DNA of 7,625 bases from Ilumatobacter sp. (GCA_029263275.1 JAJCXU010000099.1:1-7625), one strand, 5' to 3'; positions 1 to 6,008 are shown, counted from the stretch's first letter. Translations and numbers: made by a program. Notes: generated by a model from the sequence alone, not told the origin.

Positions 1-993
1 GAGGCCGCATACGCCAAGTGCGACGAGATCGGCACCGAAGTCGAACAGGCCACCAACGAACTCCACGCAGCCCTCGACGCCGCCGCAGGCTCCAGCATCG
101 ACCCCGGCGACAGCTACGCCTACCGCATTGCTGACGAGGCCGCCCGTCTCATCGTGCCCGGCGCGACCGAGGCTCACGGCGCCGCACTGGTCACCTCACC
201 GATCGATGTGCCGCACCCCGTCGGCATCATCGCTGGCCTCCCCCACGACCCGAACCGCCTGGTCGATCTCATCGTGGATCGCCGCCAGCTGACTGAGGGC
301 AACAAGTTCCAGTACCTGCGCCAAACCGCACGGACCAACAACGCCGCGCCCGTCGCGGACGGCGCCACCAAGCCCACCAGCGTGTTCACCGTGGCCCCGC
401 AGGAAGGCGAGGCCAGCGTGGTCGCCCACCTGTCCGAGCCGATGCCTGAACGCTTCCTCCAGGATCACGAGGACTTCGTGATGTGGTTCGGCGGCGAGAT
501 GGTCGAAGGCGTCACCGACGCCATCGAGGACCAGCTGCTCAACGGCGACGGCACCGGCGCCAACCAGCTGGGCATCCTCAACACCTCCGGCATCCTCAAC
601 GTCACCTGGTCCACTGACCTGCTCACCACCATCCGCAAGGGCGGCACCGCGCTCGCTGCCATCAACGAGCAGCCCACCGCCCTCGCCATCAACCCGCAGG
701 ACGCCGAGCGCGTGGACCTCGCCACCGACAACCAGGGCCAGTTCCACAGCGACCTCGAGGCCCGCATCTTCCAGAACGTCCGACGCATCCAGACCAACAG
801 CGTCCCCGCAGGCCAGGCCATCCTCGGCGACTGGCGCCAGGTCCGGCTGTTCGTGCGTGAATCCATGCGCGTGGACGGTGACCGGAGCGGCACCAACTTC
901 TCCACCAACTCCATCACCTGGCGAGCAGAGGCCCGAGTCGGCCACGGCGTCCTCCGCCCCCAGGCATTCGCGGTGCTCGACCTCACCGCCTGA
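1..993 (+). CDS. HK97-family phage major capsid protein, 5' end cut by window edge
   Basis: The reading frame is open from base 1 to the TGA at 991-993, giving the last 330 residues of a longer protein. A GTG at 154 is possible but the frame is coding-like upstream of it, so it is not the true start. The product would be the shell subunit of an icosahedral phage or satellite head. Counting from the first visible codon: residues 1-30 are helical and charged, like the end of the scaffolding (delta) domain; 100-135 resemble the E-loop (QYLRQTAR, then APVADGATKP); 168-193 carry the family signature EGVTDAIEDQLLNGDGTG followed by LGIL; 311-328 are the usual C-terminal RVGHGVLRPQAFAVLDL. HK97-type capsids are commonly near 400 residues, or longer when fused to the prohead protease, so an N-terminal stretch lies outside the window. 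A strong hairpin follows the stop. Family assignment is from motif recognition and is firm; phage versus satellite origin is open. Confidence 0.93.
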   Translation, partial: EAAYAKCDEIGTEVEQATNELHAALDAAAGSSIDPGDSYAYRIADEAARLIVPGATEAHGAALVTSPIDVPHPVGIIAGLPHDPNRLVDLIVDRRQLTEGNKFQYLRQTARTNNAAPVADGATKPTSVFTVAPQEGEASVVAHLSEPMPERFLQDHEDFVMWFGGEMVEGVTDAIEDQLLNGDGTGANQLGILNTSGILNVTWSTDLLTTIRKGGTALAAINEQPTALAINPQDAERVDLATDNQGQFHSDLEARIFQNVRRIQTNSVPAGQAILGDWRQVRLFVRESMRVDGDRSGTNFSTNSITWRAEARVGHGVLRPQAFAVLDLTA

Positions 994-1066
994 TCTGCTG
1001 CCGGTGGTCACCTGCTCCCCCACTCCGAGAGCAGGCAGGCGCGAGGCACCGACAGCAGCACGCAGC

Positions 1067-1102
1067 AGCCCCACGCGTCCACTTGCTCGGACGCGTGGGG
1101 CT
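1067..1102 (+). terminator. Strong hairpin downstream of the capsid gene, probable terminator
   Basis: There is a perfect 14-bp inverted repeat: AGCCCCACGCGTCC (1067-1080), an 8-nt loop ACTTGCTC, and GGACGCGTGGGGCT (1089-1102). It begins 73 nt after the capsid stop. No T-run follows, as is common for hairpin terminators in GC-rich actinobacteria, so termination is inferred. A second weaker hairpin (CCCC 1107-1110, loop ACCCA, GGGG 1116-1119) follows at once. Alternatives are an mRNA-stabilising 3' end or a protein-binding palindrome, since each arm contains the palindrome ACGCGT. Confidence 0.7.
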
Positions 1103-1134
1103 CCTGCCCCACCCAGGGGAGGGGCTATCAAAAA

Positions 1135-1148
1135 GCATGGAACCATGC
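1135..1148. promoter_or_regulatory. Short perfect palindrome GCATGG-AA-CCATGC, possible operator
   Basis: The 6-bp arms GCATGG (1135-1140) and CCATGC (1143-1148) are exactly complementary across a 2-nt spacer. The site lies in the 246-bp stretch between the capsid stop and the next possible start at 1240, upstream of terS. Its position suggests an operator, but a palindrome this short can arise by chance. I see no convincing -35/-10 pair next to it. Confidence 0.25.
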
Positions 1149-1239
1149 GAACGACCCAACGAGTCGGCCCTTCCTAGGACCATGTACACGATCCGAAGTT
1201 TTCGCGACGTCACCAGCCACTCACCAACGAGAGGCAGAG

Positions 1240-1464
1240 ATGACCGCACCCAACCTGCACACCGAGCACCACGGCACCCTGATCGTGGTGACGCTCGCAG
1301 AGGAGATGAGCCATGCCAGGACCACCGCCCAAGCCGAACGCAGTGCGCCGAAACGCCGCCAGGTTCACACCCGTGGCACTCCCCGCCGAGGGCCGCACTG
1401 GCCGGGCTCCTCGACTGCCACCGCTGCCTCGAGGGTGGAACTCCTGGTCGAAACCAACGCGTGA
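1240..1464 (+). CDS. Doubtful 74-residue ORF overlapping the start of terS
   Basis: An ATG at 1240 follows an AGAGG motif (1230-1234) with a 5-nt spacer, so initiation is plausible. Only the first 24 codons (MTAPNLHTEHHGTLIVVTLA and a few more) are free of another gene. The remaining 50 codons run out of frame inside terS and have the Arg/Ser/Thr-rich look of a shadow frame. I recognise no family. It could be a short translated leader whose ribosomes feed the terS start, a remnant whose original stop was lost, or not a gene at all. Confidence 0.25.
   Translation: MTAPNLHTEHHGTLIVVTLAEEMSHARTTAQAERSAPKRRQVHTRGTPRRGPHWPGSSTATAASRVELLVETNA
1300..1305 (+). promoter_or_regulatory. Shine-Dalgarno GAGGAG fixing the terS start
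   Basis: GAGGAG ends 7 nt before the ATG at 1313, which is ideal spacing. It supports starting the TerS-like protein at 1313 rather than in either overlapping frame. It is the clearest ribosome binding site in the window; the host-type genes to the right have none. Confidence 0.75.
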
Positions 1465-1759
1465 CTGGTGGGCCTGGGTCTGGTCAACGCCGCAGGCCAC
1501 CCAGTGGGACCAGTCGGGCCGCACGTTGCATGCTGCGATGGTGCTGCGCGAGGCCAACGTGCGTGATCCGCTCGGCATGCGTCCACGGCTCGCTGAGCTC
1601 CGACAGATCGAGGACCGCCATGGTCTGAGTCCGAAGGCGCTGCTTGCACTGCGCTGGTCGATCGCCGCCGTCCCACCTGCGCGAGCTCTCCAGTCTGTCC
1701 CTGCCACTCCCTCGGCATCACTGATCGATCGGATGAGGCCCTCGACGCCTCGCAGGTGA
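1313..1759 (+). CDS. Terminase small subunit-like phage protein (TerS)
   Basis: This 148-residue protein resembles the small basic proteins annotated as terminase small subunits in actinobacterial phages. TerS recognises the packaging site on phage DNA and hands it to the large ATPase/nuclease subunit at the portal. Visible features are: a basic Pro-rich start (MPGPPPKPNAVRRNAARF); AEGRTGRAPRLPPLP at 25-39; a Trp-rich segment with TRDWWAWVW at 49-57 and STPQATQWD at 58-66; and a helical region with LAELRQIEDRHGLSPKA at 93-109 followed by LRW at 113-115. From about residue 119 the tail is low-complexity and less family-like. Translation probably starts at the ATG behind GAGGAG. The gene lies downstream of the capsid gene, whereas complete phages usually place terS far upstream of it, next to the large subunit. 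It ends 1 nt from the stop of the convergent membrane-protein gene. The assignment rests on remembered motif patterns; a DNA-binding fold was not tested. Confidence 0.7.
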   Translation: MPGPPPKPNAVRRNAARFTPVALPAEGRTGRAPRLPPLPRGWNSWSKPTRDWWAWVWSTPQATQWDQSGRTLHAAMVLREANVRDPLGMRPRLAELRQIEDRHGLSPKALLALRWSIAAVPPARALQSVPATPSASLIDRMRPSTPRR

Positions 1760-1760
1760 G

Positions 1761-2462
1761 TCAGCGCCGTCCGACGAGGATCGTGACGAGCACCGACACC
1801 AGCGCTGCCACCACTGCGAGGAATCCCGCACGTTCGGAGCCGTTCGATGCGGTCACCGCTGCGAAGGTGGCCCATGCGCCTCCACCGACCGATCCGACAA
1901 CAAGCACCGGAACCAGTGCCGACATCAGGCGCCACCGCCATGACGGTACGAACTCACGCTTGTAGGCGTTCCAGGTGAATCCCTCGCGTCGGGCTACCGA
2001 GATCATCGCCTTTCGGGCGCGTCGTCGTTCGGCGCGCACGGCGTCAGACCCTGTGCGATCATCCTTGCTGCTGGGAATCGGCGTGCTCTCTGCGGTGTGG
2101 TAGCGCTCCAGCGCATTCAGCCAAGGATGGGAGCGGAGGGGCAGTTCATCGGCTCGGTCTGCCAGTCGGTGGGTCGGTTCGACCCGCAACCACCGCACCA
2201 TCGCCCGTCCGTGCTCGACCAGACCGAGCCGAGGTAGTTCCGCTCGAAGCTCGGCAGTCATGGCGCTGTCGTCCTCGCCCGCCTCGGTCCACGTCATCTC
2301 GCCATCTCTGAATCTGGGTGAAGGGGTTTTGAGCCAAGGCCCGTACTTCTCCTGGAACGCCCGCACCTCCTCCCATGGCCCTTCCTCGACCAGGACGCGC
2401 TCGATCGATTTCGCGAGGTCTGCCGTCGTTGCTGTCTCGGGGTCGAAGCCACTTGAATCCAC
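1761..2462 (-). CDS. Unrecognised protein with two C-terminal membrane segments
   Basis: This 233-residue protein is not one I recognise. Residues 1-125 look soluble, acidic and helical, with several Trp (W30, W43, W58, W90, W114) but no catalytic signature I can name. Residues 144-176 are strongly basic (AERRRARKA, then WNAYKREF). Two hydrophobic spans follow, about 179-204 and 212-230, joined by a short polar turn and ending in GRR. By the positive-inside rule both ends would face the cytoplasm, so a cytoplasmic domain would be anchored by a C-terminal hairpin. The GTG start at 2460-2462 was chosen because a TAGTGT -10 element lies 7 nt upstream and no Shine-Dalgarno is present. It is divergent from the 147-residue gene and convergent, with a 1-nt gap, with terS. 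Whether it is host or element cargo (for example an exclusion protein) is unknown. Confidence 0.7.
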   Translation of the reverse strand: MDSSGFDPETATTADLAKSIERVLVEEGPWEEVRAFQEKYGPWLKTPSPRFRDGEMTWTEAGEDDSAMTAELRAELPRLGLVEHGRAMVRWLRVEPTHRLADRADELPLRSHPWLNALERYHTAESTPIPSSKDDRTGSDAVRAERRRARKAMISVARREGFTWNAYKREFVPSWRWRLMSALVPVLVVGSVGGGAWATFAAVTASNGSERAGFLAVVAALVSVLVTILVGRR

Positions 2463-2469
2463 GAATCGG

Positions 2470-2475
2470 ACACTA
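2470..2475 (-). promoter_or_regulatory. -10 element TAGTGT, leaderless start of the membrane-protein gene
   Basis: Read on the minus strand, TAGTGT is followed by 7 nt (CCGATTC) and then the GTG start, so transcription would begin at or next to the start codon. No good -35 hexamer is visible at 16-18 nt, which is common for actinobacterial housekeeping promoters. Confidence 0.5.
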
Positions 2476-2482
2476 CCGAGGG

Positions 2483-2529
2483 GGTGTCACAGGGTTCCTT
2501 GCGTTGTTTCGGCCGAACTGTGTGACACC
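2483..2529. promoter_or_regulatory. Inverted repeat GGTGTCACA / TGTGACACC between divergent genes, candidate operator
   Basis: The arms GGTGTCACA (2483-2491) and TGTGACACC (2521-2529) are exact reverse complements over 9 bp, with centres 38 bp apart. They fall inside the 86-bp gap between the two divergent unknown genes, one arm near each start. Each arm contains the near-palindromic core GTGWCAC, so they could be two separate binding sites for one dimeric regulator controlling both directions. No regulator gene is visible in the window. Confidence 0.45.
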
Positions 2530-2536
2530 AAGCGTG

Positions 2537-2542
2537 CAAGAT
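2537..2542 (+). promoter_or_regulatory. Weak -10-like element CAAGAT before the 147-residue gene
   Basis: CAAGAT lies 6 nt before the ATG at 2549, the same distance seen for clearer TAnnnT elements elsewhere in the window. The first base departs from TAnnnT. No Shine-Dalgarno precedes the ATG, so a leaderless mRNA is the simplest reading. Confidence 0.35.
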
Positions 2543-2548
2543 GTACCC

Positions 2549-2992
2549 ATGGACCAACAGCAGCCGTACCTCACCGAATCCCATCGCCAACTCCTCGACA
2601 AGCGCGAGGAACAGCATGCTCGTTTGTCGGTGATGCCTGACAATTGGGGCACCAACATCGAGGTGAGCAAAGCCACCCAGCCCACGCCTGCGGATGCGCT
2701 TTCGGTGGAGAAGCGCCTGCGCGAACTCGCAGACCAAGCACTGACCGCACCCGCCAGCGCGTGGCTGGACAAGCGTGTGGCCCAGCTGCTCCGTCTCAAC
2801 GTGGGGCGCGTGATCGATCGCGTTGACACAGGTTTCGGCCATGGCCTTCGGGAGTTGCTGGAACCGAAGACCCAACCGGAAAGCGTCAACGTGCTCCCCC
2901 AGGACGATCGCGAGGCGCTTGCCACCTTCGGTCACGCCGTGGTGTGTGCCGACGTGGCCGCTGGGCTCAGGGAACCAACGCCGCGGCCCTGA
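2549..2992 (+). CDS. Unrecognised 147-residue soluble protein
   Basis: I do not recognise a family. The protein is polar and largely helical, with likely amphipathic helices around residues 10-27, 51-66 and 72-92 (for example SVEKRLRELADQA and LDKRVAQLLRLNVGRVIDRV). It has one Cys (C133), no signal peptide and no membrane segment. The frame is open further upstream, but an earlier start would overlap the divergent gene and its promoter. The ATG at 2549 sits 6 nt behind a -10-like CAAGAT, and the sequence becomes protein-like there (MDQQQPYLTESHRQLLDKRE). It is divergent from the membrane-protein gene and ends 44 nt before the helicase start. The helicase appears to have its own promoter in that gap, so an operon is possible but not required. 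No function is proposed. Confidence 0.7.
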   Translation: MDQQQPYLTESHRQLLDKREEQHARLSVMPDNWGTNIEVSKATQPTPADALSVEKRLRELADQALTAPASAWLDKRVAQLLRLNVGRVIDRVDTGFGHGLRELLEPKTQPESVNVLPQDDREALATFGHAVVCADVAAGLREPTPRP

Positions 2993-3022
2993 CCATCCGT
3001 CGGTGAGCGGCCCGCCTCCACG

Positions 3023-3028
3023 TACCCT
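3023..3028 (+). promoter_or_regulatory. -10 element TACCCT, leaderless start of the helicase gene
   Basis: TACCCT is followed by 8 nt (GACGGCGC) and then the ATG at 3037. No Shine-Dalgarno is present, so the transcript would begin at or just before the start codon. No clear -35 hexamer is seen. Confidence 0.5.
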
Positions 3029-3036
3029 GACGGCGC

Positions 3037-4944
3037 ATGCCAGACGCCGACAAGACCACTGATGATCGGCGCCTCGACGTTGCTGAGGCCCTCGCTACCG
3101 CCGTTGGTGCGCTCGACTCATCCGAGGTGCGTGGGGGCCAGCAGCAGATGGCCGACCTGGTTGCCGCTGCGATTGGCGATGACCGCCACCTGGTGGTCCA
3201 AGCTGGCACCGGCACCGGCAAGACCCTGGCCTACCTTGTTCCTGGCATCGTCATGGGTAAAAGACTGGTCGTAGCTACCGCGACCAAGGCCTTGCAGGAT
3301 CAGTTGGCAAACAAGGACCTGCCGTTCCTCGCCGAACATCTCGACGTCGACTTCGACTTCGCTGTGCTGAAGGGCCGGAGCAACTACGTCTGCCTGCAGC
3401 GTTTGAAGGAGATGAGCGGCGGCGAGCAAGGGCAGCTCGAACTCGACACTCTGGCGGTCGTCACACAGGCCGAGGTCAAGAAGATCGCAGAGTGGGCCGG
3501 CACGTCAGCCACGGGCGATCAAGCAGAACTCGACTGGTCACCGTCGGACAATGCGTGGCGCTCGGTCAGCGTCGGCAGCGATGAATGCCCCGGCGCCGAC
3601 AAGTGTCCGCTCGGAGATCCGTGCTTCGCCGAACAGGCACGGCGTCGAGCAGCCGCTGCCGACGTGATCGTCGTCAATACCTACCTGTACGGGCTCAACG
3701 TGGCGAGCGACGGCGCTATCCTCCCCGATCACGACGTTGTCGTGTTCGATGAGGCGCACGTGCTCGAAGACACGATGAGTGACACGGTCGGCGTCGAGGT
3801 CTCGCCCGGTCGGTTCACCGCGCTGTCGGGGGTTGTCGGCAAGAACATCACCGACCCCAGCCTCACCGGCGGTATCGCCGAGATCGGTTCAAGCCTCCGC
3901 GACGTCCTGGGTGATGAACTCGGGCAGCGACTGACCGCCCCGCTCCCCGACGAGATCCAAGAGGTGCTGACCGACGCCCGCCTGCGACTCGGCGACGTCA
4001 ACGACACGCTCATCGCCATCGACACGAAGAACGAGGACGCCAAGCAGCGCAAACTGCGAGCCCAGACGATGACGGGCCGTTCGATCACTCAGCTCGACAT
4101 CGCGATCGAAGGCCGCGAGGGCCACGTCGCCTTCGTCTCGGGGTCACGCGAATCGCCGCGGCTCGAGATCGCTCCCCTCGACGTCGGCCCGACCATGAAC
4201 GAAGGGGTCTGGACGAAGCGCACAGCGATACTCACGAGCGCAACCATTCCTTCGTCACTTGCTGAACGCGTCGGTATGGACACCGGCAAGTTCGAGGTCG
4301 CCGATGTCGGCAGCCCGTTCGACTACGAGGCGAACTCGATCCTGTACAACGCGATCCATCTGCCCAACCCGAACGACGCTGGTTTCCGGGCGAAGGCCAA
4401 CGATGAACTCGAGGCTCTGATCAACGCTGCGGGCGGCCGGACCTTGGCGCTGTTCACGAGCTACCGCGCCATGGATGAAGCTGCAGACGAGATGAAGAGT
4501 CGGCTCAGCATGCCGATCCTCACCCAACGCGACCTGCCCAAGCCCGCACTCGTCAAGGCGTTCACCGACTCCGAGGAGACGTGCCTCTTCGCCACCGCCG
4601 GGCTGTTCCAGGGCGTCGATGTTCCGGGCCAGACGCTCTCGCTGGTGGTCATCGACCGAATCCCGTTCCCGCGCCCAGACGATCCGTTGCTGTCAGCGCG
4701 GCGCGATCTCCTCGGTCCGGCCGCATTCAGCCAGATCGACATCCCGCGGGCCTCAATGATGTTGGCGCAGGCCTGCGGGCGACTCATCCGCACAACGACG
4801 GACAAAGGCGTCGTCGCGGTGATGGACCCACGGCTGGGCAAGGCGCGCTACCGCTGGGACATCGTGTCGGCGCTCCCGCCGATGAAGCGCACGCGACACC
4901 AGAGCGAAGTCGTTGAGTTCCTCGAAGCAATCCGCGACCAATAG
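3037..4944 (+). CDS. dinG: ATP-dependent DNA helicase, DinG/YoaA type (XPD-like, iron-sulfur)
   Basis: This 635-residue superfamily 2 helicase belongs to the XPD/DinG group, which unwinds DNA 5'-3' and acts on R-loops, forks and repair intermediates in the cytoplasm. Motifs in order: a Q-motif-like RGGQQQM (32-38); Walker A AGTGTGKT (56-63); motif Ia region VVATATKALQDQL (78-90); four Cys for a 4Fe-4S cluster at C119 and, in ECPGADKCPLGDPC, at C184, C190 and C196; DEAH box at 238-241; motif III LTSATI (399-404); ATAGLFQGVDVPG (519-531), the motif V region; and motif VI QACGRLIR (578-585). All key residues are present. The length matches E. coli YoaA more than long Gram-positive DinG proteins, which carry an N-terminal exonuclease domain absent here. 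The start is the first ATG after a TACCCT -10. The TAG stop lies inside the arm of the following terminator. DinG versus YoaA naming is not settled by the sequence. Confidence 0.95.
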   Translation: MPDADKTTDDRRLDVAEALATAVGALDSSEVRGGQQQMADLVAAAIGDDRHLVVQAGTGTGKTLAYLVPGIVMGKRLVVATATKALQDQLANKDLPFLAEHLDVDFDFAVLKGRSNYVCLQRLKEMSGGEQGQLELDTLAVVTQAEVKKIAEWAGTSATGDQAELDWSPSDNAWRSVSVGSDECPGADKCPLGDPCFAEQARRRAAAADVIVVNTYLYGLNVASDGAILPDHDVVVFDEAHVLEDTMSDTVGVEVSPGRFTALSGVVGKNITDPSLTGGIAEIGSSLRDVLGDELGQRLTAPLPDEIQEVLTDARLRLGDVNDTLIAIDTKNEDAKQRKLRAQTMTGRSITQLDIAIEGREGHVAFVSGSRESPRLEIAPLDVGPTMNEGVWTKRTAILTSATIPSSLAERVGMDTGKFEVADVGSPFDYEANSILYNAIHLPNPNDAGFRAKANDELEALINAAGGRTLALFTSYRAMDEAADEMKSRLSMPILTQRDLPKPALVKAFTDSEETCLFATAGLFQGVDVPGQTLSLVVIDRIPFPRPDDPLLSARRDLLGPAAFSQIDIPRASMMLAQACGRLIRTTTDKGVVAVMDPRLGKARYRWDIVSALPPMKRTRHQSEVVEFLEAIRDQ

Positions 4945-4980
4945 TTACGGAAGGGGTCAGACCCCTTTGGTAACTATTTT
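4940..4980. terminator. Bidirectional terminator shared by the helicase and oxygenase genes
   Basis: A 39-nt inverted repeat is centred on A4959: 4940-4958 pairs with 4960-4978 across 19 positions, with one G/G mismatch (4949/4969) and one G.U pair (4950/4968). The outer arms are AATAGTTAC and GTAACTATT; the inner part is AAGGGGTC-A-GACCCCTT. On the plus strand the stem runs into TTTT (4977-4980). On the minus strand the arm ends in AATAGT, with only a weak T-run. The helicase TAG (4942-4944) and the oxygenase stop (complement of 4974-4976) occupy opposite arms and pair with each other. Confidence 0.88.
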
Positions 4981-6008
4981 CGATAGTGCTGTTCCATCAT
5001 CGAGGGGTAGCTGCGGGCGAAGTAGTTCCACAGCTGATCCCCATACGTATTGGTGTGCGTCGCACTCGCCATGTCGCCGACGCCCGCCTCGGTCTGTTCC
5101 TTCGTCGCCATGAACCCAGCAGTGCGGTGCCGTTCGCTCTGAGCGACCGCGTCGATGAAGCGCTGATCGAGGGTGATCGGATCGAGGGCCGTGTCGAGTG
5201 ATGGTCCGTGGAAGTACGCGGCCGACATCCTGGGCTCACTGGTGATGACCCGATGTGGCGTCGCGACGAGGTAGTTCCCGGTCATCGCCTGCAGCATCTC
5301 GCCGATGTTCAGGACGAACGAGTCCGGCACCACCGGCACATCAATCCAGTCACCGGTCGGATCGAGCACCTGCAGCCCCGGCGTGGGGCCCGCTGCAAGC
5401 AAGGTCACGAACCCAGTGTCGTGATGTGCGTTGACGCCCGCGGCACCGTCGGGCGTTGGCGGATAGTTGATGAACTTCGTCAACGACATCGAGCTGTCGT
5501 CGAATGCCGTGCAGAAGTGATCGGCATCGAGTTCCAGTCCCACGGCGAAGAGGCTGAGCACTTCGTCGGCAAGCGTGCCCAGGCGATCGAACCAGTCGAG
5601 CGTCAGGGCCCGCTGTTCTGCGAGCACGTCATCGGGCATCCATTGGTTCGGACCGAGGAGCCGAAGGTACGCCGGCTCGACATCGGCGGCGAGCGCGGGC
5701 CGTTCCGACCAGACATCGATCTGTTCGCGGATATCGGGACGGTTGTTCGTGAACTCGGTGCCGACAGCTTCCCAGCCGCGGAAGTGCCGAGACTTGTGTT
5801 TGTCGATCAGCAACTTCTGATCCTCAGGCAGCGCGAAGAACGCGGCCATCATCTCGAAGACGCGATCGAGGTAGCCCTCCGGCAGCCCGTGGTTCACGAG
5901 CACGGCAAACCCGATGTCGTGGTAGACCGCCGTCAATTCTTCGGCGAGCGCCTGCCGATCAGCCGCGCTGCCGCGCAACCGACCAAGATCGATCGTCGGA
6001 ATGCGCAC
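4974..6008 (-). CDS. Isopenicillin N synthase-like 2-oxoglutarate/Fe(II) oxygenase
   Basis: This 344-residue protein belongs to the isopenicillin N synthase-like family of non-haem iron dioxygenases. The N-terminal domain (from IPTIDLGRL) includes the typical YHDIGFAVLVNHGLPE at 29-44. The jelly-roll core carries the iron ligands H195 and D197 (in NAHHDTGF) and the distal H252 (in ATPHRVI). R260 and S262 (RMSAAYF) form the RxS pair that binds the co-substrate carboxylate, and NYPP follows at 181-184. All catalytic ligands are present, so it should be active. The substrate cannot be read from the sequence; bacterial members of this type act on amino acids, small metabolites or xenobiotics. The GTG start abuts the aldolase stop (TGAGTG, zero spacing) with no Shine-Dalgarno, so translation is probably coupled and the two are co-transcribed. 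Its stop lies within the shared terminator. Confidence 0.92.
   Translation of the reverse strand: MRIPTIDLGRLRGSAADRQALAEELTAVYHDIGFAVLVNHGLPEGYLDRVFEMMAAFFALPEDQKLLIDKHKSRHFRGWEAVGTEFTNNRPDIREQIDVWSERPALAADVEPAYLRLLGPNQWMPDDVLAEQRALTLDWFDRLGTLADEVLSLFAVGLELDADHFCTAFDDSSMSLTKFINYPPTPDGAAGVNAHHDTGFVTLLAAGPTPGLQVLDPTGDWIDVPVVPDSFVLNIGEMLQAMTGNYLVATPHRVITSEPRMSAAYFHGPSLDTALDPITLDQRFIDAVAQSERHRTAGFMATKEQTEAGVGDMASATHTNTYGDQLWNYFARSYPSMMEQHYRK

Noticed and set aside
196..1146. Long 316-residue open frame on the minus strand opposite the capsid gene
   Set aside because: It is antisense to a convincing capsid sequence. Its Gly/Ala/Val-rich composition with no motifs is what a GC-rich shadow frame gives, and it runs through the hairpin.
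857..1177. 106-residue plus-strand frame overlapping the capsid end
   Set aside because: Low-complexity Pro/Arg/Ser/Thr-rich translation, mostly inside the capsid gene in another frame and through the terminator hairpin; no ribosome binding site seen.
1083..1628. 181-residue plus-strand frame covering the terS region
   Set aside because: It starts in the loop of the hairpin, is rich in Arg/Pro/His/Cys without motifs, and conflicts with the terS frame that has family motifs and a good Shine-Dalgarno.
1748..1779. CCTCG/CGAGG hairpin around the back-to-back stop codons as a terminator
   Set aside because: Only 5-bp arms with a 22-nt loop and no T-run; too weak to call.
1210..1941. 243-residue minus-strand frame opposite terS
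   Set aside because: Antisense shadow of terS and overlapping the end of the membrane-protein gene; no recognisable domain.
2375..2548. 58-codon upstream extension of the 147-residue gene
   Set aside because: The extension reads through the N-terminus of the divergent gene and the inverted repeat, and its composition changes sharply at the ATG at 2549.
2294..2935. 213-residue minus-strand frame across the divergent promoter
   Set aside because: It would overlap both divergent genes and their shared regulatory gap; the translation has no family features and mixes the shadows of both genes.
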